From Sipunculus nudus (lineage: Eukaryota; Annelida; Sipuncula; Golfingiida; Sipunculidae): a stretch of 64,000 nt of DNA. Shown here piece after piece: positions 23,426-37,200 of the stretch. A model generated the notes under the pieces. It had not been told where the DNA came from, did no database searches, and saw only the letters and a list, made by a program, of their open reading frames with translations. A program made the position numbers and the translations under genes. The stretch is from NCBI GenBank assembly GCA_026874595.1, contig CM049320.1, positions 34,561,714 through 34,625,713 of the forward strand, written 5' to 3'. Position 1 is the first letter of the stretch. Every line of letters begins with the position of its first letter.

Positions 23426-24283
23426 ATTCACTTGTTAGGATTAGTGTTCACACAGAAGCACCTTGCAATCAATCCACAGCAGTGTTGCTCATATATCATG
23501 ACTAAATCATATGTCCTGAGTTCTTGCAGCATTAATGTAAATACTAATATATGGACAACATCAGGATTTTATTTTCAAACATCAACCATTGCATATAAAG
23601 CTGTACACAAGAGACTACAATGTAGTAGCCACCTTACAATGAAAAAGTCTTAACACATCAGGTCTTGACTAATTATGACATAAAACTAAGATTTTTAAAA
23701 CAATTACACTTAAAACCAGTAACCCAGAACATAATAAAACAAATGCTACATTGATACAGTATTTACCAATAATGTATCCTATGTCAAGAACATAAGCTCT
23801 AGCAATAAAATTGTAGAACTTCTGTGAGGGTTTGGTATCATATAGAAAATAACTGACATTTAAAAGATAACACCAAAAATTTAAGTTCAGTAATGCCAAA
23901 CCTGATAGTTCTGAAGTCTAGTCGAGATCCATTCTGTTAAGATCATAAATTACCAACCACTAGATCTGCAGTGTATGTAAGTTCCAGTACACTTATATAC
24001 ACTAATAAAACATTTAAAACATGATATATCACATACAAAACAATCTTGGGTAGATTAAGAAAAGTTTTAACATTTTCATTATTTTGGTAATTTGCATATT
24101 CATATATGATCATTTGTCATTTTCTACTTTAAAACAGCTATATCCCTGATAATTACCAAAATGAAAGGGTCCTAGATTTTTCAAAATAAATTATTATTGC
24201 TAATTCTACCAAAAGGATGGTCTTCTTTGCCTTATCCGTAAAGTCTATGAGTATGCCCAGTTTAAAACAAAAACAGTGTGTAT

Positions 24284-24290
<7 letters not shown>
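23426..24290. other. AT-rich intergenic
   Basis: No gene, RNA or element recognised. A 12-bp inverted pair ATTTTGGTAATT/AATTACCAAAAT (about 24082 and 24152) is the only structure seen. Confidence 0.5.

Positions 24291-24370
<80 letters not shown>
24291..24370. repeat. (TA)n microsatellite, 80 bp
   Basis: Pure TA dinucleotides following CATACATA. Confidence 0.95.
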
Positions 24371-24372
<2 letters not shown>

Positions 24373-24889
24373 CATAGTGGAATATGTTGATAGAAAATTG
24401 GTTTTTAAATATGGTCATACTGAGTGTGACAATGCAGTCACTATGACATATCCCTGTCTGTGATTAAAACAAGGTATAATTTCACATGAACTATAATGGT
24501 AAAGTTTACACATGTATTTGAGTTTATTGGGTAACATATGTAAATTAGTCAATATGTAAACTGTCAGTATATTTTTCAGAGATATTTGCTGAAGTCAATA
24601 AAACAGGTGAAGTATATTTTCAAATTTCTCAAAAATGTAAGAGGTCATTCTTATAAATATTACAAGTGATATGAATATTCCTGAAAAATCAATGTAACAG
24701 GTATGTGTGATGCCAAAGTGAAAATACAAGAAAGGATAGGCTTATATCAGTATAAAGGTAAGAATGTATAGAAACAATATTTCCCCCTTACAGAAAGTCT
24801 TGCTTGCACTGAAGTAAAAAGCATAAAGTGTCATCTTTGTCTAAGAGTATTATATTAAATGACAAATATCCTCAAGTATAAGTATTATT

Positions 24890-25480
24890 TTCATAAGAAT
24901 CCCTATAATAGTATCTGGTTATAAAAAGTATTTTTACCAACAGCAAGCATCCTCGAAGCTAGAGTATCCTCTGAACAGGATCTCTATACTAGAGTCACAA
25001 TACTAGAGTATTTTTTTCAAGGACTGATAATATCAAAATCAGAGTATGTTTTGAATCACACTGAAAGAAGTTTCTTACATAATACTAGAAATTCTCAAAT
25101 TCAGGAGAATCATCTAAATACAGTGTCATTATATTAGAGACACACAAGTTAAGAGTATTTTAAACGAGTGTAATTAATTAATCTCAAATTTAAAAGAGTA
25201 TCCTCTGAATGCATTGGCCCTAAAGTAGCACCTATGCATGGAGTATTTTCAGTAATAATTGATATTCTAAAATATGTATGGAATATCCCCCTAATACAGC
25301 ATCCCTAGACATGCTAGAGTCTCCTTGCAGAGTATTTGAACAGCAGATAATCTCAAACATAGAGTATCCTTCACACAAAGTCCATATACTGGACAGTCAC
25401 AACATAAAGAATATTTTAATTATGGATAATCTTGAGTTAGAGTATCATCAGACCATAGTGTATATGCACTAGAGCTGTAC
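24890..25480. repeat. Degenerate AGAGTAT tandem-like region
   Basis: AGAGTATCCTCTGAA-like and AGAGTATTTT words recur irregularly every 40-80 bp (for example 24963, 25016, 25196, 25329, 25360). It looks like an eroded minisatellite. The period is not fixed. Confidence 0.45.
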
Positions 25481-27100
25481 TTTAAAAAGACTTACTTAAT
25501 ACAGGATCTAACAGCCGGAATGTTAATTGCATGGAGTGTCTTGACAGACCTGTCTTTTGCATATTTGTAGAATTCTGTAAAGTTGGAAATGTTACTCCAT
25601 TTTGGGATTAAAATTAAATGTGTCTTATAATACACATTAAACAGAAGATTTCTTCCAACTTACATACACCAAACAATGTTCATGTCAGCTGCTACACTGT
25701 GTACTTTTTTGTTTCAGTAGAATCTATGCACCATTCAATATAATTTACTTGCTTTTAATCAGCAATTGATTTATTTAGACAAAAAAAAGGAGGAGACATT
25801 TAGTCAATTTTCTGATTTTAACCATGTCAATGACCTGATCCGCTTTCTTATGAAATAAAAATTACATGCAAAGAGTTGGAAGATGTCCTATGTACCATTA
25901 TCAAAAAAGTTATAAAAGACTATAAGATGCAAAAGCAGATTTCATGATATATCTGAGACAACTGGATCTCCTCATTTGGGAATTTTAAACTTGCATAGCA
26001 TTAATATAAATGGTATAATACTAATACTGGTATTAAAATAAAGCTTGTGCCATATAGTAATATTGGTATAAGCAGATAATTAAAGCATACATTCATTACA
26101 TTGTAACATGCAATTATAACCTGTCAAGTATAATCAATCTGAGTACTGATTTATCTTTACAGCTGAAAACAAGAATTCCAATGTTTCTGCAAGTAAGACT
26201 GAGAAATTCAAGGTCATCAGTTTTCAAAGTCATCTGTAATACTGCATTTCCTAAAAATTGAGAAAAAATACGCACCACTTCAATCATTTAATAGTTGGAC
26301 TCCCATGTGCATGTTTGTTGCTGTATAGTTTGCAGAAGATGGGTCACAGTGACCTAATTTTAGGTTTCTTATGAGATTTTACTAAGATCTCCCTGGATAC
26401 TAAGTAAGAAGTTTCTCAGTTTCTTGGTTACAATACAGGTCAATGGGCACACACCCTGTCACATCTCCTGACTGTTTTTCAGACAGTTATAGTTGAAGTA
26501 TACATAATTGACAGAGCTGCTTTGGAAAGGATGCATATCACTGAGATGAATACAATTAGCTGCCCAAGGTGTCCACTCACCTGTTTCAAAATTCATGAGA
26601 ATACATGCGTCTAGTTTGGTAGTTTTTCTAACCAAGGACATTAATGCACATGTTAGTGATTACATATATCTTTGATTATGAGATGGGCTAGTGAATACTG
26701 ATAAAGCTTTGTTTACTTGGGTTTATTTACTTATACACTAATAGATCTTAGAACCACTTGAATATGCATACAGTAAATAAAAACATCTATATCACTATTT
26801 GATATATATTTCTGTACATCACTTGAAACGTTTGAACATCTAATACAAAATTACCAATCACCTGAATTATAAATGTTCTCAATTGAACATGAATTACAAT
26901 GTCAATATGCCTATGACCACATTTTTTTATGTGTTGTATGTATCCTAACATCAAAATCACTGGGGAATGAAATTTCACATAAAATGTATTAAACATCAGG
27001 GATACTTTTAATATTATTTTGATATATGGGCACTTCCTGCAGGTCATCTAATGATGTAAGTGTAAAACACTGTTATACAATACTGCTATTTCTATTTATA
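25481..27100. other. AT-rich intergenic with one relic family A module
   Basis: The only recognisable item is at about 26326-26460. There GTTTGCAGAAGATGGGTCAC and GTGACCTAATTTTAGG, followed by a CTCCCTGGATACTAAGTA stretch, match family A module sequence in diverged form. No gene seen. Confidence 0.5.
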
Positions 27101-27108
27101 GGTTTATT

Positions 27109-27223
27109 TATGAACCTTTCTGTTCTGTATTGCCTTTGTATACGCCTGAAGCTCATAGGGACTTGGGCTGAGAAGTCTGACTGAAGGCCAATACAGACGC
27201 AATACCCAACAAGCTGGTTCATA
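27109..27223. repeat. Imperfect fold-back element
   Basis: TATGAACCTTTCTGTTCTGT at the left pairs with GCTGGTTCATA and its upstream bases at the right. The arms are about 38 bp, about three quarters matching. It is a short MITE-like hairpin without an ORF. Confidence 0.5.
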
Positions 27224-27972
27224 ATACTTTTACTTAATAGCAATGCATGTTATGAACTCAACTGTATACGGTCACTCTGTTTTACTCAAGTAAAACACTT
27301 CAAAAGCACACATGCGCTGACACCTTCAAACATTCCGAGACATCTTTGTTGTCAGTTTCATTTCAAGGGCGGTGCATCCCAATGCATAGCGGCATGTGTG
27401 ATGCTTGTCAATTTCATTCAGGGTGGTAAGTCACTATGCACAGTGACTTCACATGAATCATGATACTCATACATTTCATCTGAGGCATTGCATCACTGAG
27501 TATACTGAGGGACCGGTTGATATGAGCCCAATTTATTTAATATGTAAGCTACATCACCCATGGGCATTTATATGAACCTTGAATGATGTGTCTTATCATG
27601 TATGCTGCAGCTTCTGTATCCAGATGATATCATGTGACCAGTTAAAAATTGATTGTACCTACAGATACAAAATGATAATATTACGTTTGGCAAAGATAAC
27701 AAGTTCAAATTATCCCCAACCTACACAAAAAATATTATATATCATGGAATATTAAAAGATTTTACTCAGCCAAACCAATTTCCATCTAAAGTAAAGTTCC
27801 CCACAACCTTAACGAAGTACTAGTTCAATAACTTGTTTTCTCCCTAATTCTTAGCTTAGCATAAACCATGCATAAAACAGAATGTAGGAGCCTCTTAAAA
27901 TAACATGATTTTATATACACTTCTATTGATTTACTTAAAGACAAAGTTATCTTTTTTTTGTTAGTCATATGC

Positions 27973-27973
<1 letters not shown>

Positions 27974-28019
<46 letters not shown>
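27974..28019. repeat. (TA)n microsatellite
   Basis: TA dinucleotide run of about 45 bp. Confidence 0.95.
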
Positions 28020-28021
<2 letters not shown>

Positions 28022-29526
28022 ATCATTCTAACAGTTTAACCGAGACAAGTCTATGCGAGGTGTATTCATGATAACATATATGCAGATAATATATCAATTG
28101 TGCATGCATGACAACTTTTGTGCTTGTATATTACAGTGAAAGCCTGGGATACAATTATGAATCAGAAATTCTCTCCCAAGAGAACCCTGAGTTTGACCCA
28201 GAACCTTCTATGACATGGTATCCTGCTACATGTTTGAAAATTGTTTTTTTTTTTATTTGGGAAACAACAGTTAACTCAGTGATAAATTGGATAATGACTT
28301 TTTAATATACAGGCCAGATTAAGTCAAAACCTACTTATAAAATACTTTTCTGTGCAAGTCCTTCATCACATTTCCTATCAGTAATCTATCAGCTGTTAAG
28401 TGCAGTGCATTGTCAGTGCTTAAACTAGATTCACACTAAATGCACCATACTGTGTCTATATAAACAAAGCCTTGCATACCAGTATATGGTTAAGCCCCCC
28501 CCCCCCCCCATATTTAAAAAAAATAATAATTGTCCAATGCATTCACTGCTCCTATTTTTTGCAAATATATTTCTTGTTTGCAAGTACCTTTGTCATGTTA
28601 GTAATTGGGGCTTTGGCATCAATTCCTTCTAGGATATCACTGAGTGTACACATTTTCATTCATAAATGTTTATCTGTACAACTTACTGTTGTACATATGC
28701 ATCATTCAAGAACTGAAGCACTTTTTTGTATCATTCCGGCAAGGAGGCAAAATTAAAATTGCCTTGATTTTTTTATTTTAAAAGTTTAAATTGAATTATA
28801 CACATCCCTCAAAAAGTTTGGTCCCAGAATTCATAGAACAATTTTTTGTGTGTGACCAGAATGACACCTTCTCTGCAAAGAAATAAAAGATTTGTTTTGA
28901 TTTATGTTCCCGGCATTAATACACAAATATGAGGTAACATAGTTGTGAACTCAATGGCTCAGCTGCACCCTTATATTTAAAAACCTATATTTAAAATACC
29001 TTTGTCATCAGTGAGGTTACACATACAAAACAATGACAGTAAATACATAATAGCACGTGTTAATTTGGCTCCTTTCGATGATCCCTCTCCTCCCCATCCT
29101 TTTTCACAGAGGTAAAATCTTTAGTAGCATCATCAGTCCACTTGGATACAGGCAGGTGAAAAAAGAAAGTGAACAGATAGGAGTTCTTACATGAATTCTA
29201 TCCACAGCCCCCTATCTTGTACATGTGGACAACTAAATATGTTATGATCTACTGTTATTTGATGTATATAGATGTAAAATATAATGAATACCTCTACATG
29301 TATAAAATACTTGATACAGCTACCATATCTATCCTGTACTTGTATTAATTTCCTGCATGAGTAATAAGGCTGATGATATTGCATAAGCATGGTCATTTTG
29401 ACCTTTGACCTGTGTACATATTGAATTCTCGAAAGTACTACATGGTGGCCCATGATATCCTTCAGGCTGTGGATTGTGGATCCTCTATGTAGCAGCAATG
29501 AACATCTCTCAGCTCCTGAATCTTGT
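28020..29526. other. Intergenic, no gene recognised
   Basis: A C-run lies at about 28495-28509. A short open stretch at about 28136-28217 has an acceptor-like upstream tract but no good donor or domain. Otherwise AT-rich. Confidence 0.45.
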
Positions 29527-29912
29527 ACGAGACTGTGGAAACTGAACAGACAGAAAACATGTTATATCAGTGAGACTGTGGAAACTGCACAGAGAGAAAA
29601 CATTTTAAATCAGTTAGACTGTGGTAAATGACCAGAGAGAAAACATGTTATATCAGTGAGACTGTGGTACCTGAACAGAGAGAAAACATGTTATATAAGT
29701 GAGACTGCCAGAACTGAACAGAGAGAAAACATGTTATATAAGTGAGACTGCCAGAACTGAACATAGAGAAAACATGTTATATAATTGAGACTGTCAGAAC
29801 TGAACAGAGAGAAAACATGTTATATAGGTGAGACTGCCAGAACTGAACAGAGAGAAAACATTTTATATAAGTGAGACTGCAAGAACTGAACAGAGAGAAA
29901 ACATGCTGTATT
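29527..29912. repeat. 43-bp minisatellite, about 9 copies
   Basis: Unit: GAGACTGCCAGAACTGAACA then GAGAGAAAACATGTTATATA then AGT. Copies are 43 bp apart with scattered substitutions. The 3' end runs into diverged AAAGGCCT-containing sequence. Confidence 0.9.
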
Positions 29913-30349
29913 AAAGGCCTGTGCATGTACAAAACATATGCTATTAAAGGCCTATACACAAAACATGTTATCTTATACAAAACATGTCATATCAGTGTAA
30001 CTGTATACAAAACAAGTTATATTAAAGGCCTATACACAATCAATGTGGGAAAATGACAAGACATCTTTAAAGACTTTAAATCTGAAAAGACATGACATGA
30101 TCAGGGCTGGACACAAATAGAGAACTGCTTTGCAGGGGCAAGTATCAGTTCCAGAAAATGGTGGTAGGGCAACCAAAGGTAGGTTCCTACTTGCCAGCTG
30201 GGCAATTAGGTCCAACATAAACCTTTACCAAAAGGCCCGAATCTTTATCTTTAGATAGCCATATTTTTTTTAGATAAAACGAATAATACTGTAATCTTAA
30301 TTTACAAATGAATCTGTGCAATTACTAAAGAGAAATATCATTAAACTAG

Positions 30350-31090
30350 GGACCCATGTGTTTTAACATTCAGCTGAATTTGTCTGTAAGGATATTTTTA
30401 TGACCTTACTCAAAATGTGGGTCCTGTGACCTTGGCCCATAAACTTGTGACCAAAAAATCTGAGAACTAACCTTGAACTTACAGCAGTTTGATTTTCATG
30501 ACAGTCTGTCGAAACGAGTGGCCCATAGGCCATGACGCTCAGCTGAATTCAAGTAGCCTTGAACAATGGGTAAAATTACTACTGGAGTGCTCAAAATCAT
30601 GCATTTTGTCAATAGACCTTAGCTACAGGTTACATTGACCTTATTCTAAATCCAGCTGCTACCATTTGTGCCCATCTGACTAATACTATGATATGAAAAT
30701 CATATTCTTTCACAAAGCTTGCAGAATATAGGTCATAGTGACATAATTTCAGGTTTCCAAGGCGGCTTTGAATGGACCTCCCTGAAAGTCATGTTTGAGA
30801 ATTCTAGGCCAAATGGATACCATTTGTGCCCAATCTGACTCACTGAGTACTTAAAAATCATGTTAACCCCCTTAATCACAAAATAGAGGTCACCATGACC
30901 TAATTTCAGGTTTCCAGTGAAATTTGCCAAGGAACTCCCTGGGTGTAAAGTTAGAAATGTATAGGTCTAACAGTTATGGTTTGTACCCTATTAAGAGCCA
31001 GACCACTTAATTTGAAGTTCTCAAAAATAGGGAAAAATGTGTAAAAATAGAAACAAGGGACCTATGGGTCACGACGCTCAGCTGTTATAT
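30350..31090 (+). repeat. Diverged family A modules with two 5' motifs
   Basis: GTGGCCCATAGGCCATGACG at 30519 and GGGACCTATGGGTCACGACG at 31057 are variants of the family A 5' motif, each followed by CTCAGCTG. Between them are diverged modules with ACATAATTTCAGGTTTCC and CCTAATTTCAGGTTTCCAG. Probably two adjacent old copies. Confidence 0.6.
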
Positions 31091-32299
31091 ATGATAAAAA
31101 AATATTATTTAGAAATGAGGCACATGCTGGTTTTGTGTGGTAATAAATATAAGCTGTATTATGAGTTGTTGTTGTTTAGCATATGTATGATTTTGATAGT
31201 ACCTTTGGAGACAGGGAAGAGGATTGATTTCATTTATTTTATTAACAATTGGAGTACTATTGTCACAAAGATTTTGACTTGGCCATATAACTTATAAGCA
31301 GAACATATAATATAAGAGTTTAACTATTTATTAAAAAAATTACAAATATTGTCCCAAATATAATTTTTATTAAAAATAATAAGAGAATCATATGATTCTT
31401 TAAAATGAAATATAACTGATATGATTATTAAAATAATATTAAAGAATATATTCATGAATGCATTCATGAATACATTTTGAAAGTATTTGCACAAGTATTC
31501 ATATACTTTCATTTTTACCTGAATTCCCATTCTTTATGCAAGAAATTTTATAATGGAGTACATAATCATATTTGTATTTAAATACAATTACAAAGTATTC
31601 GCACCATGTCTGGTATTTATTCAATTTTCACCAAACAATGATGTTGAGAATCCAGAATATACAAAATTCACACATTTAAATAATGATCATAAGTACCTGG
31701 TTTTATGGCTTTTATTTATATTAAAAAATTACTGTAAAAAATTCATTTTGGACTAATTTCACATCAATGTACACACTAGACACAGTAGGAATCTAGATTA
31801 ATATTATCAACTGCATCTTTGTCTATCATTAATTTCCTTCATATGATCCCAAATGATTAGTAATGAATAATATGATTTACTTCTTTATCATTAAAATTGA
31901 ACTAAAAAATGCCATAGGTGACTGCATGGTGTTATTTGGAATATGTGACATTCTACCCATCGATACAAGATTCTTATATCATCAGTAACTGCAAGTTAAT
32001 TTCCTGTTATTATAAACTAACAAATTCCTTTTCTATTTTTCTTTAATTTGTTATTAAAAACCAATAAAAATTTATTAATTTGTTGTTTATTGATATGTTG
32101 TTGGTTAAAACTACTAGATGAGTTGGGTTGGACACCTGGATCAACTGTGGCTGGCCATAAGCTGCCTGGATTCCTGTATGCCTCGCCTCAAGCGTGCATA
32201 ATTTGATGAAAGGTCAACAAGGTCAACATACAGGTGACTCAAGAGGGGCTGGAGAGAGCCAAAGTCTGACAGGGTCTCATAAAAAACATTAATAAAAGC
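31091..32299. other. Very AT-rich spacer
   Basis: Long A/T runs and ORFs of biased Ile/Lys/Asn/Phe composition. No gene seen. It may be an expanded interior of the family A element that starts near 31057 and ends at 33684. Confidence 0.45.
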
Positions 32300-33690
32300 T
32301 ACAATTTTTGGCCAATTTCTTTCAGCTTTCTAAACTAAAAAGCTGAAATCCTTATGTGTGCATGATATGAAAATTATATCAACAGTGCTCACGGGAAACA
32401 AACGTGCCATGGTCACAGTTGGGCAAAATTTAAGGTACTAATTTTATATTTATACTAATAACTAATAAAATTTGAAAAATTCAGAACTAATTTTGGGTAT
32501 TCAATTGAATCTTGATTAAATAATGTTACATCCCTGACAAAAAAATCTCCAGCAATGCCCTTGTTAAGGGAGTAAATATATTTCTTGATTTTTTACAAAG
32601 TGCATTATGTTTGGGCCCATAACTTAAAACAATTACGCAATACTGACATCATTCTGGGATGTGCATAGAGAATGAAAAATATGTATATTGTTTATGATTA
32701 AAGTCAGATCAGTGGTTTTGATATTAGGCAGTCTTGAAGTGTAACAATGGGTTTTTAATGGAAAAATGAAGTTTTTCATTAATATCTCGAAGGTATTAAG
32801 TCCGAGTGACCAAATTCTTGGCATGGTAGGGGATTTTGGAGACATCTAACTGTATGCTGAATTTAAGGAACTTAGAGCTGAAGCTGGGGAGCTGAGCTTT
32901 TGCAAACTGCATAACACTAGCTTGATGTAAACAATATGTTACATGGTGCTTGAAAACTTGATTAAAATCTGCAGTTTTTGATCAACTGGTTTCAAATTCT
33001 TGGTGTTAACAGTTGAAATGCTGACAAAAACATGCTGTGAAAATTAAATCCACAGTACTTACAGGAAAAAAACGTGCCATGGTCAAAGTTGGGCAAAATT
33101 TAAGGTACCAATTTTTTATTTTTATTAATATTTTAAAAAATTTAAAAGATTTTCATCTAATTTTGGGTATGCAATTTAATTTTGATTAATTAAAGTTATA
33201 TTACTGGAAAAAAGGTCCACAGCTTTAACATTTTTTGTGTTAAGTGATCAAATATCTTTCCTTATTTTTTTCAAAATGCATTATGATTGGGCCCAGAACT
33301 TTTTTAAATTAAATAATACAGACATAATTTCTGCCATGTACATAGGAACTATATAGAGGAATATTTATGGTAAATATGAGGAAAAACAGATGAGTGGTTT
33401 TGATATTAGGCAGTCCTAAAGTGTGAAAATAGGTTTTTAATAAAAAATTGAGGTTTTTCCTTAATTTCTCAAAGGAACAAAGTTGCAAAGACCCAGTTTT
33501 CGGCTTGGTAGGAGATCTTGGGGACATCTAACATTATGCTGAATTTTGGATTCCTAGGTCTTACGGTTTCAAAACGTGCCACATCTACGGACGGACGGAC
33601 GGACGGACGGACGGACAGACGGACGGACGGACGACGGACAATGGACCACGACTATAGCTCAGATGACTTATAGTCAGCTGAGCTAAAAAT
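32300..33690 (+). repeat. ~669-bp tandem modules ending in the family A 3' hairpin
   Basis: ACGTGCCATGGTCACAGTTG (32402) and its near copy (33071) are 669 bp apart, and the following sequence matches again (GTGGTTTTGATATTAGGCAG). The array closes with a pure GGAC tract (33589-33640) and a hairpin at 33656-33684 with the family A stem and AAAAA. So the same 3' terminus caps a different internal module. Confidence 0.75.
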
Positions 33691-34015
33691 ACAGGTGGTG
33701 CCACCAGCCTGCAGGAAGACCCCAGGGTCAATATGCATGAAAGATATCATGGCAACCAATAAATTAGTTTCCAGGTTATTTTTTTTGTTATTACTCTGAG
33801 TGTACTTATGAGCCCTATCACTGATGATTTGGGCAACAGAGACCTAATTTCAGGGTTTCCAAAGAGATTTTTCATTGACCTTCCTGGATGTCAAGTACGA
33901 AGATTTTAGGTCCAACTGTTACTATTTGTGCCCAGTTATTGGACAGACAGATGGACGATGGACAAAGAATGATTGCAATAGATCAGATAACTTACAGTTG
34001 GCTAAGGTAAAAATT
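33691..34015 (+). repeat. Partial family A copy, second hairpin end
   Basis: GGTGGTGCCACCAGCCTGCA (about 33697), module sequence, GGACAGACAG, then a hairpin-like end at 33980-34008 and AAAAA. The inner stem TAACT/AGTTG differs from TGACT/AGTCA of the other copies but stays paired. The outer stem has decayed. Confidence 0.6.
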
Positions 34016-34177
34016 TCTTGTTTTGTCTTTCTTTTCAGCAGTTTTCTGTAAATATACAAACTGTCATCGTCAGAATTGCATGTTTCCATATATGGCTGTT
34101 ATTAATAACCTTTCAATGGCAGAAGTTTTACATTAATTTATAGACTAAGCCAGCTTTCCCTCTGATGGATGTCTTAC

Positions 34178-34224
34178 CTCTAGTTGTTGTTATTGTTCTG
34201 ATTCTGTTCAAAGAACATGAAATC
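34178..34224 (-). CDS. PLSCR-like: Scramblase exon 10 (stop at 34180-34182), possible further splice
   Basis: Encodes [14 protein letters not shown] and TAG. The acceptor is TTCTTGCAG. Two bases after the stop is AG|GTAAGAC, a consensus donor, so the 3' UTR may be spliced to another exon at lower coordinates. No minus-strand AATAAA right after the stop was identified. Confidence 0.9.
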
Positions 34225-37200
34225 CTGCAAGAAAAAGGTAAAATTCATTTAGATAAAAGCAGAAGGTTTTAAGATAATTCACTTCACACCTGACTGTATT
34301 TCTATTTCTATAACACTCTACTGGTCAACTGCTGGCAGTTTTTTTACCTCATTAATCACTGCTCATTTATACATTAAGACACTGTTACCCCTCAAGCCAC
34401 ACTGAAAATTATTGCAATATTTCAACACAGACAACACAGAGTATCTGGTGCAAAACCACAAATAAGTAAATACATTTAAAAATATGTTTAAAAATTAAAC
34501 AGCTGTGTTCTCTTGCATCCTCAGTACAGATTGATGTTAAAGTCTTAGGGTTGTATGAATATTCATGAGGCAATTAAAGACAAGATATCCATACAGTTGT
34601 TTAGCACATGGGTGAATTAATTCAATTTTTTATTTAGGCCTAAAATTAAGGCCTTATACAAAAGTTAAATGTTTTTTTTTTCAGGAAGTTAAATACCATT
34701 GTATAATATTCAATTATAACTGTATGATAAGACTCCATAATGAAATTAGGTCTGAAGAGATTGTTAAAAATGTACTTACAATCAAGAACACGGCACCCAT
34801 TAGAGCAGCCTTCATCTTCACATCCAGATCCATTGGGACTGTAAAACACATAACCAGAAAATCATTGTACATATTTCTCATACTCTCTCATTAAAAAGTA
34901 ATATAAAAGAGAAGCTCTTATACCGGAGTCTCATTTATCAGAAAAATTAAAACACAGGGACACCTGTTCATAAGATTATGTACACTATGAATGATGTTTG
35001 TAAGCATATAACGTAAAACATACTAAATATCCTTTTTAAATAATGGGATTAAAGGTGGGGGTTTATAGTCTGATATTACCAATGAGTATAGATTGACAAG
35101 CATATGTTAATTTCTGCATTTGGATTTTTCTTGTTAACTAATTACTAAATACTGAATGTATATGTTATTATTCATGTAATGGTTAAAAGATGAAACTTTG
35201 TTCTTATCTCAGAACCAAGATCTGAGAGATAATCTTGCTTATACAATTAATATATTGGAATTCATTATGAAATCATTTTTAATAGAGCAATTAGAACAAT
35301 TCGAGGTCATTTTCTCTGGGAAGTGAGCTCCTTAAAAAGGCTTACTGATTCACTCATTTCTGATACTGATAGTAATGGTGTGCACTTACAAGAAACGCCA
35401 AAATTGTCAGCCTGTGTGAAGTATTCCTTTACCAGTCCACTCCACTGTTTGCTGATTTTACCAACTTCTTGACCCATGTCAGGTGAAAACACCTGCAATA
35501 ATAAATCATTAACAAACCATTAATACCACAAAGGTAGTAAGCTGCAGCTCTCTAGGAATAACACAAACATACATTACAACAAATATATATATTTAATATC
35601 AAATAATAAAGAGAGCAGTGACTGTTACTGTAGATTTGGCATAAGGTGACATTGTTCTTTCTATGTGTGACCAGTTTGTATTATTCCCAATTATGATCCA
35701 TGCATGTTAATTTATTGTTAACCCTGCAGGAAGTGTGGTTTATTTGATTCTGGGTTTGTGTGCATCTGCATGATATGTGACGAAAGGTATCATGGATATT
35801 ATTGAAATTTATCATATAGGTTGCTATTGTGAAAGTGTCCATGAATTTAAATTTTGGTGTAAATCCAAGTGTAAATAACCCTTGAATGAGTGTTTAATGG
35901 GATTTTAAAGCACATTTTACCACTTACACTTGTTGCATGTGACCATATGGCTATCTGTCAAGCTTGATCTGTTATGTAAAAGGCAACAATGATGTCACAC
36001 CAGGCCAGTTTTCCTTGAAAGGTGGTGGTAACTAAACAATTAGCATGGTCATGGATACTGTGGTTGCCTTTTTGTTAGGGATGGTTTCAAATTTGGGATG
36101 TTTGCAAAAAGGGAATTTATCGCTAAAATAAAACCTTCAGGAATAAGAGGTCCCTTCATCGAAGGCTATTCAAGATGAATATTATAAATAATAATTGATC
36201 CTATACATGTAACCGTTAACCTAAGATAGTTATCATTAATAATAATCTTTAAATTATCTGCCAACAATAAACAGTGATTTCTTCTCATTCGATATTCACT
36301 TTGGTCCCTGTGCAATTTTTTTTTTATTCTGTGAACATATCACTTCGTATAATTAATACATAAAAAGATGGATATACTCTACTCTGTGTAGAATATTGTA
36401 TGGTGAGTATGCGAAAATTGAACCCTTGCAAAACAGTGAAAATGTTAAAATTGCGATATTTCAACCTCGTGAACATGAAGCCAACCACAGTATACAATTT
36501 AAGCAGGACCAACTATAAATATTAATGTTTTATGTTACAGGGCAGTATCTTTGAGCACAACCTTCCCCAAGTACTTGAAGTGAGTGTAAATATTAAATGC
36601 ATGTGCTGGTGACAATGCCTGAATATTTCCCTAATAGGCCTATCAAGAACACGAACGTCATCATGTAACTTATATTTTAAAAGCAAATATTATTTTAGCA
36701 CAGAAAACTGGAAATAATGATGATAAGAAGCCTGCTAATTTTTACTAGATTCTGGGTGTGTCCGCAAGATATCTGAAGAACAGCATCATGGATGTTATTG
36801 AAATTTATCATATAGGTTGGTATTATGAAAATCTCAAAAAAGTGTAATTAAGGTGTAAATCCAAGAGTAAATACCCCAAAATAAGTGTTTTGTGGGTTTT
36901 TATAACACATGTTTGTTTACACTAGGGCATAGCATGTGACCATATGCCCATCTTTGGAGTGTGAGTCATGATGTCACAGAGGACAATGACATCACTCAAC
37001 ATGCCATTTTCCTGAAAGGTGTCAGTAAACCAACATACACCACAGGGGGAGGGGGGAATGGTTGTTGTTCGTTGTGTTTATAGACTAGAACAACAATACC
37101 TGGATGTCCAGGGTGTCTTCCAAAATATTATCAGCTAAAAAGTTCTCAAGAATCACCACAGTTTAATTAACATTCCAAGGCACCAATTTTGAACAATATC

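Noticed and set aside
22056-23438. Series of 60-115-codon ORFs with repeated peptide sequence
   Set aside because: They are translations of the 52-bp minisatellite, which is open in several frames because 52 is not a multiple of three. There is no start context or splice evidence.
28136-28217. Exon-like open stretch after TTGTATATTACAG
   Set aside because: No strong donor, no neighbouring exon in phase, and the GAGTTTGACCCAGAACC end resembles a Pol III-type repeat.
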